Shown here piece by piece: positions 1 through 7,848 of a DNA stretch of 36,559 nt. Made by a program: the position numbers and the translations under genes. Numbering within the stretch: the stretch's first letter is position 1; the number at the start of each line of letters is the position of its first letter. The notes under the pieces are model-generated. The model was not told the DNA's origin. It saw only the letters and a program-made list of their open reading frames with translations, and did no database searches. This DNA comes from Aquitalea palustris (GTDB taxonomy: Bacteria > Pseudomonadota > Gammaproteobacteria > Burkholderiales > Chromobacteriaceae). The stretch spans positions 1 through 36,559 of the forward strand of contig NZ_RFAR01000005.1 in assembly GCF_003693445.1 (NCBI RefSeq), in the 5' to 3' direction.

Positions 1-86
1 ACCTTGTACTGTCTGCGTCGGCGCGCCTTGCATCAGGGAAACAGCGCTATTTTGTTAGCAGCCCTCAACGTAACAAGGCCGGGAAC
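1..86. other. window edge, no gene seen
   Basis: No start, stop or RNA structure that I can support lies here. It is downstream of the leftward His-rich gene and contains no intrinsic terminator with a T-tract. Confidence 0.5.
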
Positions 87-482
87 TCACTCGCTAGCGT
101 GCGGCCTGTCTTCCGGCAGCGCCAGCGGGCGCTGCGGCTTGGCCAATAGCATGCCATCGTAGGGCTGGCAGATGGCGGGAATACTGTCGCCATGCAGATA
201 CACGGTGGTTTTGGCGCCCACCTTTTTGCCAAGGCAGGCTTTTACTGCGGCCAGCGGTGGTTCGTGCGGCGGCGGGGGCGGTTGGTGGCCGTGTTCATCC
301 GCGGCATGCGGACCATGCGGGGCGCAGTGCGGGTGTTCGGCGGCCGAGGCATCACGGTGTTCGGCCGGGCAGTGATGAGGAGAGGGCGCATCGAACGGTG
401 CGGATGTCTCGGCGGCGTGGCTGGTGCTGCTCAGCAGCAGGGCCAGGCTGGCGCTGGCAAACAGAAACAGGGAGGGGCGCAT
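87..482 (-). CDS. His-rich secreted small protein, possible metal binder
   Basis: A 131-residue protein with a clear Sec signal peptide (basic start, Ala/Leu core, cleavage probably after SHA at residue 23). The mature part has about twelve histidines and two cysteines, mostly in short His/Pro/Glu clusters around residues 36-75, followed by a Pro run and a compact C-terminal part with two more cysteines (VKACLGKKVGAK and AICQPYDG). That tail resembles small secreted proteins of the AC-x-GKxxG...C type. Such His-rich periplasmic proteins often bind Cu, Zn or Ni, but no family was recognised with certainty. The AGG Shine-Dalgarno seven bases before the ATG supports the start. It is alone on its strand, about 195 bases downstream of pagP. 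The metal role is inference. Confidence 0.72.
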   Translation of the reverse strand: MRPSLFLFASASLALLLSSTSHAAETSAPFDAPSPHHCPAEHRDASAAEHPHCAPHGPHAADEHGHQPPPPPHEPPLAAVKACLGKKVGAKTTVYLHGDSIPAICQPYDGMLLAKPQRPLALPEDRPHASE

Positions 483-600
483 GATGGACCTGCATTCATG
501 GTGAACAATGCGCTCACCTTAGTCAGGCCGGCTTGGCGCTACAAGCCGGCCGCTGCCGGCTTTACACCGCTTTGAGTGAAGTGAAGCCAATTAGCCCCGT

Positions 601-618
601 TTTACATGCTTTACATGC
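601..618. repeat. tandem 9-bp repeat TTTACATGC x2
   Basis: Two perfect head-to-tail copies of TTTACATGC lie between pagP and the His-rich gene, about 120 bases upstream of the latter's start. Direct repeats with a one-turn period can be regulator sites. No regulator is assigned. Confidence 0.6.
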
Positions 619-632
619 CATTCGCCGGGGCG

Positions 633-657
633 GACTGCCTGGCATGGGCAGGCAGTC
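633..657. other. hairpin downstream of pagP
   Basis: Perfect 9-bp stem (GACTGCCTG/CAGGCAGTC, 7-base loop) starting about 20 bases after the pagP stop. There is no T-tract on either side, so it is a poor intrinsic terminator; it may protect the 3' end of the mRNA. Confidence 0.45.
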
Positions 658-676
658 GGCATGGGGTGTTGCTGGC

Positions 677-1231
677 TCAGAAGTGGTAATGGGCAAAGGT
701 GAACAGCACATTGCCATTGCCCTTGCCGCCAGGAATGTAGGTGCTGTTGATGGTGAACTTGCCATAGCTGATGCCAACCAGCGGCAGCACGCCGGGGAAG
801 GGGAAGGAGTGCAGGGTATCGGTGCGCGAGGTGATGAAGGCGGTATAGCCGATTTCGGCACGCCACTCGCCGGCGCGGGCAAAGGGATGGGTGTAGGCGT
901 AGCCGACGATGGGCTCTACTTTCTTGTGTGAGTCCAGAAAAGCCATGGCATACAGCGCATGCCAGTTGTCCTTGTCATCGCGCAGGCTGCGGCCCAGGCC
1001 AAAGCCCCAGGGGTTTTCGTTGAACTCGGCGATCTTTTCTTTCGAATAAGCCCAGCGCATGTGATAGGTGTTCAGCGGCAGGTAGGCATCCAGCGTGCCG
1101 TCATCCCAGACGTGCTGTACTTCGTTGCGCGCGCTGTCCCACAGCGAGTCGGCGTGTGCCGGAGTGGCCAAGCTACAGGACAGTACGCTGCCAAGGGCAA
1201 GTGCGCCGGTCAGGCGGGTATGTAAAAGCAT
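677..1231 (-). CDS. pagP: lipid A palmitoyltransferase PagP
   Basis: Outer-membrane eight-stranded beta-barrel enzyme that moves a palmitoyl chain from phospholipid to lipid A, giving resistance to cationic peptides. The 184 residues match the family's usual length. A signal peptide ends near THAHA/ADS (residue 27). The sequence follows E. coli PagP closely: LPLNTYHMRWAY, NENPWGFGLG, NWHALYAMAFLDS, and the terminal aromatic FAHYHF typical of outer-membrane insertion. The expected catalytic residues are present: His57, Asp100, Ser101 (the His33/Asp76/Ser77 trio of mature E. coli PagP). In enterics it is PhoPQ-controlled; no PhoP box is evident here. It appears monocistronic. Confidence 0.95.
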   Translation of the reverse strand: MLLHTRLTGALALGSVLSCSLATPAHADSLWDSARNEVQHVWDDGTLDAYLPLNTYHMRWAYSKEKIAEFNENPWGFGLGRSLRDDKDNWHALYAMAFLDSHKKVEPIVGYAYTHPFARAGEWRAEIGYTAFITSRTDTLHSFPFPGVLPLVGISYGKFTINSTYIPGGKGNGNVLFTFAHYHF

Positions 1232-1345
1232 GTGATTCGGCTAGCAGCAAGCCGCACTGGGCGACATTGCGATTTCAGGAGTTGGGAGGGGGTGGATGTT
1301 ACCTGTCTAATAGTGCAGGTCAAGTCAGGACGGCAGACTCGCTGC

Positions 1346-1708
1346 TCACGCAAGAAGTTCCCGTGCCGCGCTGTCTGCCGCGCGCATCTGGCTGGTGAGC
1401 CGCATCAGTCCGGCGGCGGCGCTGGGTGAATGCCCATGTAGACGCTGGGCGGCGGCTTCCAGCAGGCTCAAGGCCTTTTGCCATTGGCCGAATTCCAGGT
1501 ACAGGCAGGCACGTTCGTAAAGATTCATGCTGTCTTCGTTGCGGGCTGCGAGCATGTTTGTCGCATCGCCCTGCCAGGCATCCAGCCGCTGGCGGCGCAG
1601 GTCTTGCAGCACGGGCAGAAACTGCGCGCACAGGCGGCCTTCGCTGGCGCTATCCAGTTCGACAGATGGCTGACGACGAGAGAGCAGGCGGACAATCAGC
1701 TGACGCAT
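1346..1708 (-). CDS. small helical protein of unknown function
   Basis: A 120-residue cytoplasmic protein with no signal peptide. I start it at the ATG at 1708 because AAGGAG lies ten bases upstream; an in-frame ATG 30 bases further upstream has no ribosome site. The C-terminal half (LYERACLYLEFGQWQKALSL) reads like one or two TPR-type helical hairpins, and the N-terminus is basic. I do not recognise a named family. It lies between pagP and cysB, all leftward, separated by more than 100 bases on each side, so it is probably its own unit. Function unknown. Confidence 0.7.
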   Translation of the reverse strand: MRQLIVRLLSRRQPSVELDSASEGRLCAQFLPVLQDLRRQRLDAWQGDATNMLAARNEDSMNLYERACLYLEFGQWQKALSLLEAAAQRLHGHSPSAAAGLMRLTSQMRAADSAARELLA

Positions 1709-1900
1709 GAAACAGGAACTCCTTGCCGGTACTGCCACCGGGTATCCGGCAGCTCAGGGCGGCAGAATACCCCGGCAAGGTGTCAACTTGCGGCAAGAAA
1801 CATCAATTCCTGTAATGCCGCCACTGCGGGCAAGGGTGGAGGCAGATGGCTGGCTACAGCGCCCTTGGCCGTGGCTTGGCCATCCATGCAGTGGCCGGGC

Positions 1901-2830
1901 CTAGTCCTGCATGGCCGGGCTGAGCGCGCTGCGCACCGTGCTTTCATCCAGGGCGGCCGAGCACAACTCGATAAAACGGTAGGCATAACTGCGCAGGTAG
2001 TGGCCACGGCGGATGGCGATGCGGGTGGTTTGCTGGCCGAACAGCGGTTCGCCGGCCACCACTTTGACTGCCTGGTCGCGCTGCGGATCGACCGCCATCG
2101 AAGCGACGATGCCCACCGCCAGCTCCAGCTCGACATAGGTCTTGATCACGTCGGCATCCAATGCCGACATCACGATGTCCGGCACCAGCCCGGCGCGGGC
2201 AAAGGCGCGGTCGATCTGGGCGCGGCCGGTAAAGCCCTGGTGGTAGGTGACGATGGGGTATTCCGCCAGCGTTTCCAGCGACAGCGTCTGTTGGTGCAAG
2301 GGGTGGTGCGGCGGGGCAATCACGCTGTGATACCAGCCGTAGTAGGGAAAGGACACCAGTTCCGGTACTTCGGCCACGGCCTCGGTGGCGATGCCGATGT
2401 CGGCGTCACCCGATTGCAGCAGGCGTACCAGCTCTTCCGGGCTGGCCTGATGCAAGACCAGATGCACCTTGGGAAAGGCCTTCTTGAAGGCGGTGACTAC
2501 CTGCGGCAGCGCATAGCGCGCCTGGGTATGGGTGGTGGCAATGGTGAGCTGGCCTTCGTCGCGCTGGCTGAATTGTTCTGCCAGGCGCTTGATGTTGCCG
2601 GCGTCCAGCAGCATGCGTTCGACGATGATGAGCAATTCCTTGCCCGGATCGGTCAGGCCGAGAAAACGTTTGCCCTTGCGTACGAACAGTTCCACGCCCA
2701 GTTCGTCTTCCAGGTCCTTGATGTGCTTGCTGACCCCGGACTGCGAGGTATACAGCGCATTGGCCACCTCGGTCAGGTTGAAATTCTGCCGCACGGTTTC
2801 ACGGATGATGCGCAGTTGCTGGAAGTTCAT
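1901..2830 (-). CDS. cysB: LysR-type sulfur regulator CysB
   Basis: Master activator of sulfate assimilation and cysteine synthesis; N-acetylserine is the inducer and sulfate/thiosulfate the anti-inducers in characterised members. 309 residues, slightly shorter than the enteric 324. The N-terminal winged HTH (residues 1-60) contains VANALYTSQSGVSKHIKDLE, near-identical to CysB. The ligand-site signature TTHTQARY (99-106) keeps Thr100, Thr102 and Gln103, which hold the sulfate ion in Klebsiella CysB. The ATG is preceded by GGAG about ten bases upstream and overlaps the TGA of a short upstream ORF. The AT-rich segment upstream contains an inverted repeat that may be its own operator. Confidence 0.95.
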   Translation of the reverse strand: MNFQQLRIIRETVRQNFNLTEVANALYTSQSGVSKHIKDLEDELGVELFVRKGKRFLGLTDPGKELLIIVERMLLDAGNIKRLAEQFSQRDEGQLTIATTHTQARYALPQVVTAFKKAFPKVHLVLHQASPEELVRLLQSGDADIGIATEAVAEVPELVSFPYYGWYHSVIAPPHHPLHQQTLSLETLAEYPIVTYHQGFTGRAQIDRAFARAGLVPDIVMSALDADVIKTYVELELAVGIVASMAVDPQRDQAVKVVAGEPLFGQQTTRIAIRRGHYLRSYAYRFIELCSAALDESTVRSALSPAMQD

Positions 2831-2907
2831 GCCACGAACTCCGTGCGGGACAGCGACAAAAGAGTGTGCGGCGGTGTGCTTGCTGGACGGAGGAAGAAAC
2901 TGGCCAT
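2827..2907 (-). CDS. possible 26-codon upstream ORF coupled to cysB
   Basis: A 26-codon ORF starting MASFFLRPAS, with AGGA eight bases before its ATG, ends in a TGA that overlaps the cysB ATG (ATGA). The arrangement fits translational coupling or a leader peptide, but it contains no cysteine run and could be chance in this GC-rich DNA. Too short for codon statistics. Confidence 0.3.
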   Translation of the reverse strand: MASFFLRPASTPPHTLLSLSRTEFVA

Positions 2908-2934
2908 GACGCTATCCTGATTTTTATATAACTT

Positions 2935-2955
2935 AAAACAGGATATTTCTGTTTT
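2935..2955. promoter_or_regulatory. inverted repeat in cysB promoter region
   Basis: AAAACAG and CTGTTTT flank a 7-base spacer, embedded in an AT-rich tract (about 2920-2985) carrying several ATAAC motifs. CysB-family sites are AT-rich and rich in such half-sites, so autoregulation is plausible; it is inferred from position only. Confidence 0.4.
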
Positions 2956-3021
2956 TAATATAACAAAAATAACGTTTTCTTGTTTGCATATGCCATCTTG
3001 ATCTCAGTGCCGCTGCAGCCC

Positions 3022-3789
3022 TTACACCAGCCAGATTTCGCCTGCTAATGCCGCCAGCTGCTGGCAGGCCGGCATGTCGGCGGCCTGGCGGTTGCTGATC
3101 AGCAAGTCGATATCGCTGGCCGCGCAGGTGCTGATGCGGCTGCTGACGCCCAGCTTGCTGAAATCGGCCAGCATGTATACCTGATCGGCCTGGGCGCACA
3201 TGGCGCGCGCCACTTCCGCTTCACGCGGGTCGTAATTGCTGGCCCCCATGGCCGCGGTGACGCCGACTGGCGACAGCAGGGCGATGTCGGCGCGGTAACG
3301 GCCGATTTCCGCCACCGTGCTGCCGCCCACCGTGGCCGGGGCGCGTTCGCCCAGTTCTCCCCCCAACATGATGAGCTGGTGGCCGCCGCCCTGGGCTGGC
3401 CGGCGCAGGGCCAGTGCCACGTCGAAGGCATTGGTGATGATGGTCAGGCCGCTGAGAGTGGCCAGTTCACGCGCCAGCAGGGCGGTGGTGGTGCCGGCAT
3501 CGATGAACAGGGTCTGCCCCTGGCGCAGCCGGCTGCAGGCGGCGCGGGCGATGGCCTGCTTGTAAGGCACTTGTTGCTGTGCACGTTCGGCAATTGGTGC
3601 CTCCTCGCCGCTCTGGGCAATCACGCCGCCGTGGATGCGGCGCAGCTCACCCATGGCTTCCAGTGCCGCCACATCGCGCCGCACCGTTTCCCGCGACACT
3701 TGCAAGGCGCTGACCAGTTGCTCGGTGCTCAGGCGTTGTTGCGCGGACAGCAAGGCGCGTATGCGCTGGTAACGCTCCTGTTGCCACAT
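3022..3789 (-). CDS. DeoR-family transcriptional repressor
   Basis: A 255-residue DeoR/GlpR-type regulator. I start it at ATG 3789, which has AGGAG seven bases upstream; an in-frame ATG 42 bases earlier lacks one. The N-terminal HTH (about residues 5-55) carries the family signature LSTEQLVSALQVSRETVRRD followed by GELRRIHGGV. The C-terminal sugar-phosphate sensor domain has DAGTTTALLARELA, the ITNAFDVA strand and GGELGERAPATVGG. Family members bind phosphorylated sugars or glycerol phosphate as inducers. It is divergent from a secreted HAD phosphatase 217 bases away and is probably its regulator. The exact ligand cannot be read from sequence. Confidence 0.92.
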   Translation of the reverse strand: MWQQERYQRIRALLSAQQRLSTEQLVSALQVSRETVRRDVAALEAMGELRRIHGGVIAQSGEEAPIAERAQQQVPYKQAIARAACSRLRQGQTLFIDAGTTTALLARELATLSGLTIITNAFDVALALRRPAQGGGHQLIMLGGELGERAPATVGGSTVAEIGRYRADIALLSPVGVTAAMGASNYDPREAEVARAMCAQADQVYMLADFSKLGVSSRISTCAASDIDLLISNRQAADMPACQQLAALAGEIWLV

Positions 3790-3898
3790 GGGCTTCTCCT
3801 GCGGGCAGACGGTGGAAGAATGGCCTTGCACATTGCGAGAGAGTGCGGGGCACTGTCAAGTCGTTTGCCGTGCTGGCAGGCGGCGTCGCATTTGGGCA

Positions 3899-3915
3899 TT
3901 TTGTGTACTTTTGTG
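3899..3915. promoter_or_regulatory. direct repeat TTTTGTG-tac-TTTTGTG, candidate DeoR operator
   Basis: Two perfect heptamers with a 10-bp period lie in the divergent gap between the DeoR gene and the HAD phosphatase. They overlap a weak promoter (TTGTGT at 3901, 18 bp, TAATAT at 3925) reading toward the phosphatase. DeoR/GlpR proteins often use tandem T-rich sites of this period. Assignment is inference. Confidence 0.45.
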
Positions 3916-4006
3916 GCAAAGTTGTAATATTGGGTGTTTATTATGCTGTGCATGCTGACGGGCAGATTGCCTGCCCGTCTACCCCTACACCGCCCCGGGA
4001 GAGACC

Positions 4007-5284
4007 ATGCAGCGTCGCCAGTTCATCCACGCCCTTGCCGCCGTATCCGCCAGCAGCCCCTTGCTGTTGGCTTCCGCCACCGCCCGTGCCGCCAGCGGCA
4101 AAGTTGCCGTGCCGCTGGATGCGGCACGCTGGTCGCCACTGAATGTGCAGCGCTTGCAATTGCTGCTGAGCCAGCATGGCAGTGCCAGCGCCGGCTATCG
4201 TGCCGAGCGCAAGCCGTATGCGGTGTTCGACTGGGACAACACCTGCATCATGAACGATTGTGAAGAAGCGCTGCTGATGTACCAGATCAACCATCTGCAA
4301 TACAAGCTGACGCCGGATGAGTTCGCCCGGGTGCTGTGGCGCGATGTGCCGGATGCCACTTTCATGGCCGATTACAAGACGGTGGATGGCAAGCCGGTGC
4401 GGATGGCGGATATTGCGGCGGACGTGGAGTCCGATTACCGCTGGCTGTACGCCAATTACCAGGGACTGGCCGGCAGCCGCAGCCTGGAGGAAATCCAGGC
4501 CAGCGACCAGTTCAAGGATTTCCGTGCCAAGCTGTACTTCATGTACGACGCCATCTGCGACAGCTTCCCGCTGGAGATCGGCTACAAGTGGATCATCTAT
4601 TTCTACAAGAACATGAGTACGGCCGAATTGCAGGCGATGGCGCTGGCCTCTCACAAGGCAGCGCTGGGGGATGCCCTGCGCAAGGTGCGCTACGAAAGCC
4701 CGCGCAGCCTGCCGGGCCGGGCTGGCGTGGTGGCGGACACCCATTTTCACGGCATCCGCGTGCATGAGGAAATCCGCGGCCTGATGCATACCCTGCGCGC
4801 CAATGGCATTGATGTGTATGTCAGCACCGCCTCCATCGACGATGTGGTACGGGTGTTTGCCGGGCATGAGGATTTCGGCTACGGCGTGCCGGCGGAAAAC
4901 GTCATCGGCTTGCGGCTGGAGATGGCGGATGGTAAATATACCGACCGCTATCTGCCGGGCTGGCATTTCAACTGGGGGCCGGGCAAGACCGTGGGCATCC
5001 GCCAGCAGCTGCAGGCGAAAAAGGGCTATGGCCCCATCCTGGTGGCTGGCGACAGTGATGGCGATGCCTGGATGCTGCGCGATTTTGCCGATACCTCGGT
5101 AGGCTTGATCGTCAACCGCATGAAGAAAGGCGAGATCGGCGCCGATAGCAAACTGGCGGCCGAGCAGCTGGGGCAGCCGCAGGCGCGTTTCATTCTGCAG
5201 GGACGGGACGAAGGCACCGGCCTGATGCTGCCGGATGAGAAGTCGCTGAAATACGGCAAGAGCGAACGCAAGCTGCTGGCCTGA
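4007..5284 (+). CDS. Tat-exported HAD-superfamily phosphatase
   Basis: A 425-residue periplasmic phosphatase. The N-terminus (MQRRQFIHALAAV, then a hydrophobic run to TARA at 28) looks like a twin-arginine signal peptide. HAD motifs are complete: motif I DWDNTC with Asp75/Asp77, motif II Ser273 (VYVSTAS), a candidate motif III Lys327 (GPGKTVG), motif IV AGDSDGD with Asp349/Asp353. The large insert after motif I (residues 80-240) is a C1-type cap. The closest characterised type I can name is Pseudomonas phosphorylcholine phosphatase PchP, but the motif-I residues differ, so substrate is open. Single gene, divergent from the DeoR regulator. Confidence 0.85.
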   Translation: MQRRQFIHALAAVSASSPLLLASATARAASGKVAVPLDAARWSPLNVQRLQLLLSQHGSASAGYRAERKPYAVFDWDNTCIMNDCEEALLMYQINHLQYKLTPDEFARVLWRDVPDATFMADYKTVDGKPVRMADIAADVESDYRWLYANYQGLAGSRSLEEIQASDQFKDFRAKLYFMYDAICDSFPLEIGYKWIIYFYKNMSTAELQAMALASHKAALGDALRKVRYESPRSLPGRAGVVADTHFHGIRVHEEIRGLMHTLRANGIDVYVSTASIDDVVRVFAGHEDFGYGVPAENVIGLRLEMADGKYTDRYLPGWHFNWGPGKTVGIRQQLQAKKGYGPILVAGDSDGDAWMLRDFADTSVGLIVNRMKKGEIGADSKLAAEQLGQPQARFILQGRDEGTGLMLPDEKSLKYGKSERKLLA

Positions 5285-5306
5285 GCCAGCGCCGGCGGTG
5301 GACTGG

Positions 5307-6344
5307 TCAGCGGGCGAACCAGATGGCGCGGTAAGCCTGCTGGTAGGGCAGGCCAGCGTCGATTTCCTGCTCGCCCAGCTGCTGCAGCAAGTCGCGGGTG
5401 ACCAGTATCGGCTTGCTGATATAGCCGCTGGGCTTGGCTCCGGCAAAGGCCCGGTTCATTTCGTCAGCCAGCTGCCAGCCCTGTGCCCCCAGCGGTTCGG
5501 CCACCGTGGCCAGCTGCTGTGACAGCCCGGCGCGAATGCGGCTGATGGCCTTGCTGGAGCCATCGCCAGCCGACACATTGCGCACGTCACCACGGCCGGC
5601 ATGCAGCAGCGGGTAGTTCATTTCATCAAAATACACATCGTTGATGGCCAGGGTGTGGGTCCAGCGCCGGCCATGGCGCTGGTTCAGCGCCTTCACCACG
5701 GCATCCATGCGCTGGTCGGCATGGTTGAGCGGCAGGTTTTGCACTTCCAGCATCCGACAGCCGCTGCAGCGCTGGATCAGCTCTTGCATGAAGCGGGTTT
5801 TGGCATTGGCAATGTCAAAACGCTCGTCATTGAAAATCACCACGCCAGCCTTGCCGTGACTGTCCTGTATCACATGCTCGGCAGCGCGGCGTGCCACTTC
5901 CAGCGGCTCGCTGCTGACATTGAAAAACAGCCCGGAAACCGCGCCGGGATGGGCGGCGGCATGCCAGCCTAGCAGCACGATGCGGGCACGCTGCGCCGCA
6001 GCGACCTCGTCTGCCAGATCGCTGGCCTGAAATCCACCCAGAATGATGCCGTCGCTATGCGCGGCCACTGCATCGGCAAAGCCCTTGCGCAGCAAAACGC
6101 CGCTGCCTTGCGCGTCTTGTACCTGTACTTGCCAGCCCAGCAGCCGGGCGGCGCTGGCAAAGCCGCGATAACTGCCAGCGATGCCACCGTTGCGCAGATC
6201 CTGGGCGATGAAAGTGACCTTGTGCACGCCACGCTGGCGGGCCGGGCCGTCACGCGGGCCGTCCCAGCTGAGTGCCTGGGGCGGGGCGGCCTGAGCCAGT
6301 CCCAGCGCAAACAGCAACAGCAAGCCAGGTATTTTCATCGCCAT
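5307..6344 (-). CDS. orphan periplasmic sugar-type binding protein (PBP1 fold)
   Basis: A 345-residue secreted protein with a Sec signal peptide ending near LAQA (residue 19). The body follows the type I periplasmic binding fold of ribose/galactose binders: first strand KVTFIAQDLRN, the RKGFADAVAAHSDGIILGGF segment, hinge region around FNVSSEPLEVARRAAEHV, and the second-lobe segment NDVYFDEMNYPLL. No permease or ATPase gene is adjacent, so either it serves a transporter elsewhere or it feeds a sensor. Its stop faces that of the HAD phosphatase 22 bases away. A ligand cannot be assigned. The start could also be the second ATG six bases downstream. Confidence 0.82.
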   Translation of the reverse strand: MAMKIPGLLLLFALGLAQAAPPQALSWDGPRDGPARQRGVHKVTFIAQDLRNGGIAGSYRGFASAARLLGWQVQVQDAQGSGVLLRKGFADAVAAHSDGIILGGFQASDLADEVAAAQRARIVLLGWHAAAHPGAVSGLFFNVSSEPLEVARRAAEHVIQDSHGKAGVVIFNDERFDIANAKTRFMQELIQRCSGCRMLEVQNLPLNHADQRMDAVVKALNQRHGRRWTHTLAINDVYFDEMNYPLLHAGRGDVRNVSAGDGSSKAISRIRAGLSQQLATVAEPLGAQGWQLADEMNRAFAGAKPSGYISKPILVTRDLLQQLGEQEIDAGLPYQQAYRAIWFAR

Positions 6345-6502
6345 GGCAACTTTCCGGCTTCAGGGCCAGTGTTGTGGATTGGAACAGGGAAGGTGGGCGG
6401 CCTTGGCTGCCCGGTCAGCTGGAGCTGATCTACTGACATTTTATACAGTAATTGCGGCCTGACTCTATGCTTTTTGCATTGTGATGCAAGCATCAGCGGA
6501 CA

Positions 6503-6529
6503 ATGCAAAACCGCCCGGCAAGCGGGCGG
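6503..6529 (-). terminator. intrinsic terminator of the thiolase gene
   Basis: Stem CCGCCCG/CGGGCGG (6511-6517 with 6523-6529, loop of five). Read leftward it is followed by TTTT. It begins 26 bases after the thiolase stop. Confidence 0.8.
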
Positions 6530-6554
6530 TGAGTGAGCTAGGAAAAGGACGGAT

Positions 6555-7736
6555 TTACAGCCGTTCGAAAATCACCGCAATACCCTGACCACCACCGATG
6601 CACATGGTGGCCAGTGCATAGCGGCCCTTGATGCGCTGCAGTTCGTACAGTGCCTTGGTGGCGATCACGCCGCCGCTGGCACCCACCGGATGGCCCAGTG
6701 CGATGGCACCGCCATTGGGATTGGCACGTGCCGGGTCCAGTCCCAGCCCCTTGCAGACCGCCAGCGACTGCGCCGCGAAGGCTTCGTTGGATTCGATCAC
6801 GTCCATCTGCTCCAGGCTCAGCCCGGCGCGCTGCAGTGCGGCCTGGGTAGCCGGAATCGGGCCTTCGCCCATGATGTGGTTGGGCACACCGCACACGGCA
6901 TAGGACACGATACGTGCCAGTGGCTGCTGGCCGGCGGCGGCGGCGGCATCGGCGGCTGCCAGCACCAGGAAGGCTGCGCCGTCATTGATGCCGGAGGCAT
7001 TGCCAGCGGTGACCGAGCCGTCTTTCTTGAAGGCCGGCTTCATCTTGGCCAGTGCGTCCAGCGTGGTGGCGCGTGGATGTTCATCGGTATCGAATACCAC
7101 TTCGCCCTTGCGGGTCTGGGTGACGATGGGGACGATCTGCGACGCGAAACGGCCATCCGCGATGGCGGCGGCGGCACGCTGCTGCGAGGCCAGCGCGAAG
7201 GCATCCTGCTCTTCACGGGTCAGCTGCCATTTGTCGACCAGATTTTCCGCGGTAATGCCCATGTGGCCGACGCCGAAGGGGTCGGTCAGGGCGGCGGTCA
7301 TCATGTCGATTGCCGTGGCATTGCCCATGCGCGCACCGCTGCGCAGTTGCGGCAGCAGATAACCGGCACGCGACATCACTTCCACCCCGCCGCCAATGGC
7401 GTAATCACAGTCACCCAGCATGATGGCCTGGGCGCTGGACACCACGGCTTGCAGGCCGGAGCCGCACAGGCGGTTTACCGCCATGGCAACCGACTCCATC
7501 GGCAGGCCGGCGGCAATGGAGGCCAGGCGTGCCACATAGGCATAACGGGCTTCGGTGGGAATGCAGTTGCCCACGGTGACGTGGTGGATGTGTTCGGCTG
7601 CCACGCCGGAGCGGGCAATGGCTTCTTTCATGACCAGGCCGCCCAGTTCGGCCGGTTCCAGATGGCTGAGCGCGCCGCCAAAAGTGCCAATGGCCGAGCG
7701 TACCGCGCTGAGTACCACGATCTCGCGTTGTTTCAT
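6555..7736 (-). CDS. acetyl-CoA C-acyltransferase (BktB-like thiolase)
   Basis: Degradative/biosynthetic thiolase interconverting two acyl-CoAs with a 3-ketoacyl-CoA; cytoplasmic homotetramer in the family. 393 residues, the usual length, from the ATG at 7736 (GGGAG nine bases upstream; an in-frame ATG 42 bases earlier lacks a site). Catalytic residues are all seen: Cys91 (VNRLCGSGLQA), His349 (ALGHPVGASG), Cys379 (MCIGGGQG). The sequence resembles Cupriavidus BktB (beta-ketothiolase of wide chain range) more than PhaA, for example TMCIGGGQGIAVIFERL and RSGARMG. No phaB or phaC is adjacent, so a polyhydroxyalkanoate role is not shown. It lies 112 bases below an AraC-type gene. Confidence 0.93.
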   Translation of the reverse strand: MKQREIVVLSAVRSAIGTFGGALSHLEPAELGGLVMKEAIARSGVAAEHIHHVTVGNCIPTEARYAYVARLASIAAGLPMESVAMAVNRLCGSGLQAVVSSAQAIMLGDCDYAIGGGVEVMSRAGYLLPQLRSGARMGNATAIDMMTAALTDPFGVGHMGITAENLVDKWQLTREEQDAFALASQQRAAAAIADGRFASQIVPIVTQTRKGEVVFDTDEHPRATTLDALAKMKPAFKKDGSVTAGNASGINDGAAFLVLAAADAAAAAGQQPLARIVSYAVCGVPNHIMGEGPIPATQAALQRAGLSLEQMDVIESNEAFAAQSLAVCKGLGLDPARANPNGGAIALGHPVGASGGVIATKALYELQRIKGRYALATMCIGGGQGIAVIFERL

Positions 7737-7813
7737 TTTCTGTTTCTCCCGTTTTGTGCTGCTTGTGCAGTGCATCAAATGTGCCTGCCAACGATACCAG
7801 CGTCACCAGGGCT

Positions 7814-7846
7814 TTGCCAGCCATGCAGTATGGCTGATCCTGGCAA
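7814..7846. other. hairpin between AraC gene and thiolase
   Basis: Alternative nested stems: TTGCCAG/CTGGCAA outside and AGCCAT/ATGGCT inside. It starts at the AraC-type stop, but has no T-tract; a weak terminator or processing site is possible. Confidence 0.35.
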
Positions 7847-7848
7847 GC

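Noticed and set aside
3941-5446. 501-codon leftward frame over the HAD phosphatase
   Set aside because: Antisense to a complete phosphatase with signal peptide and all HAD motifs.
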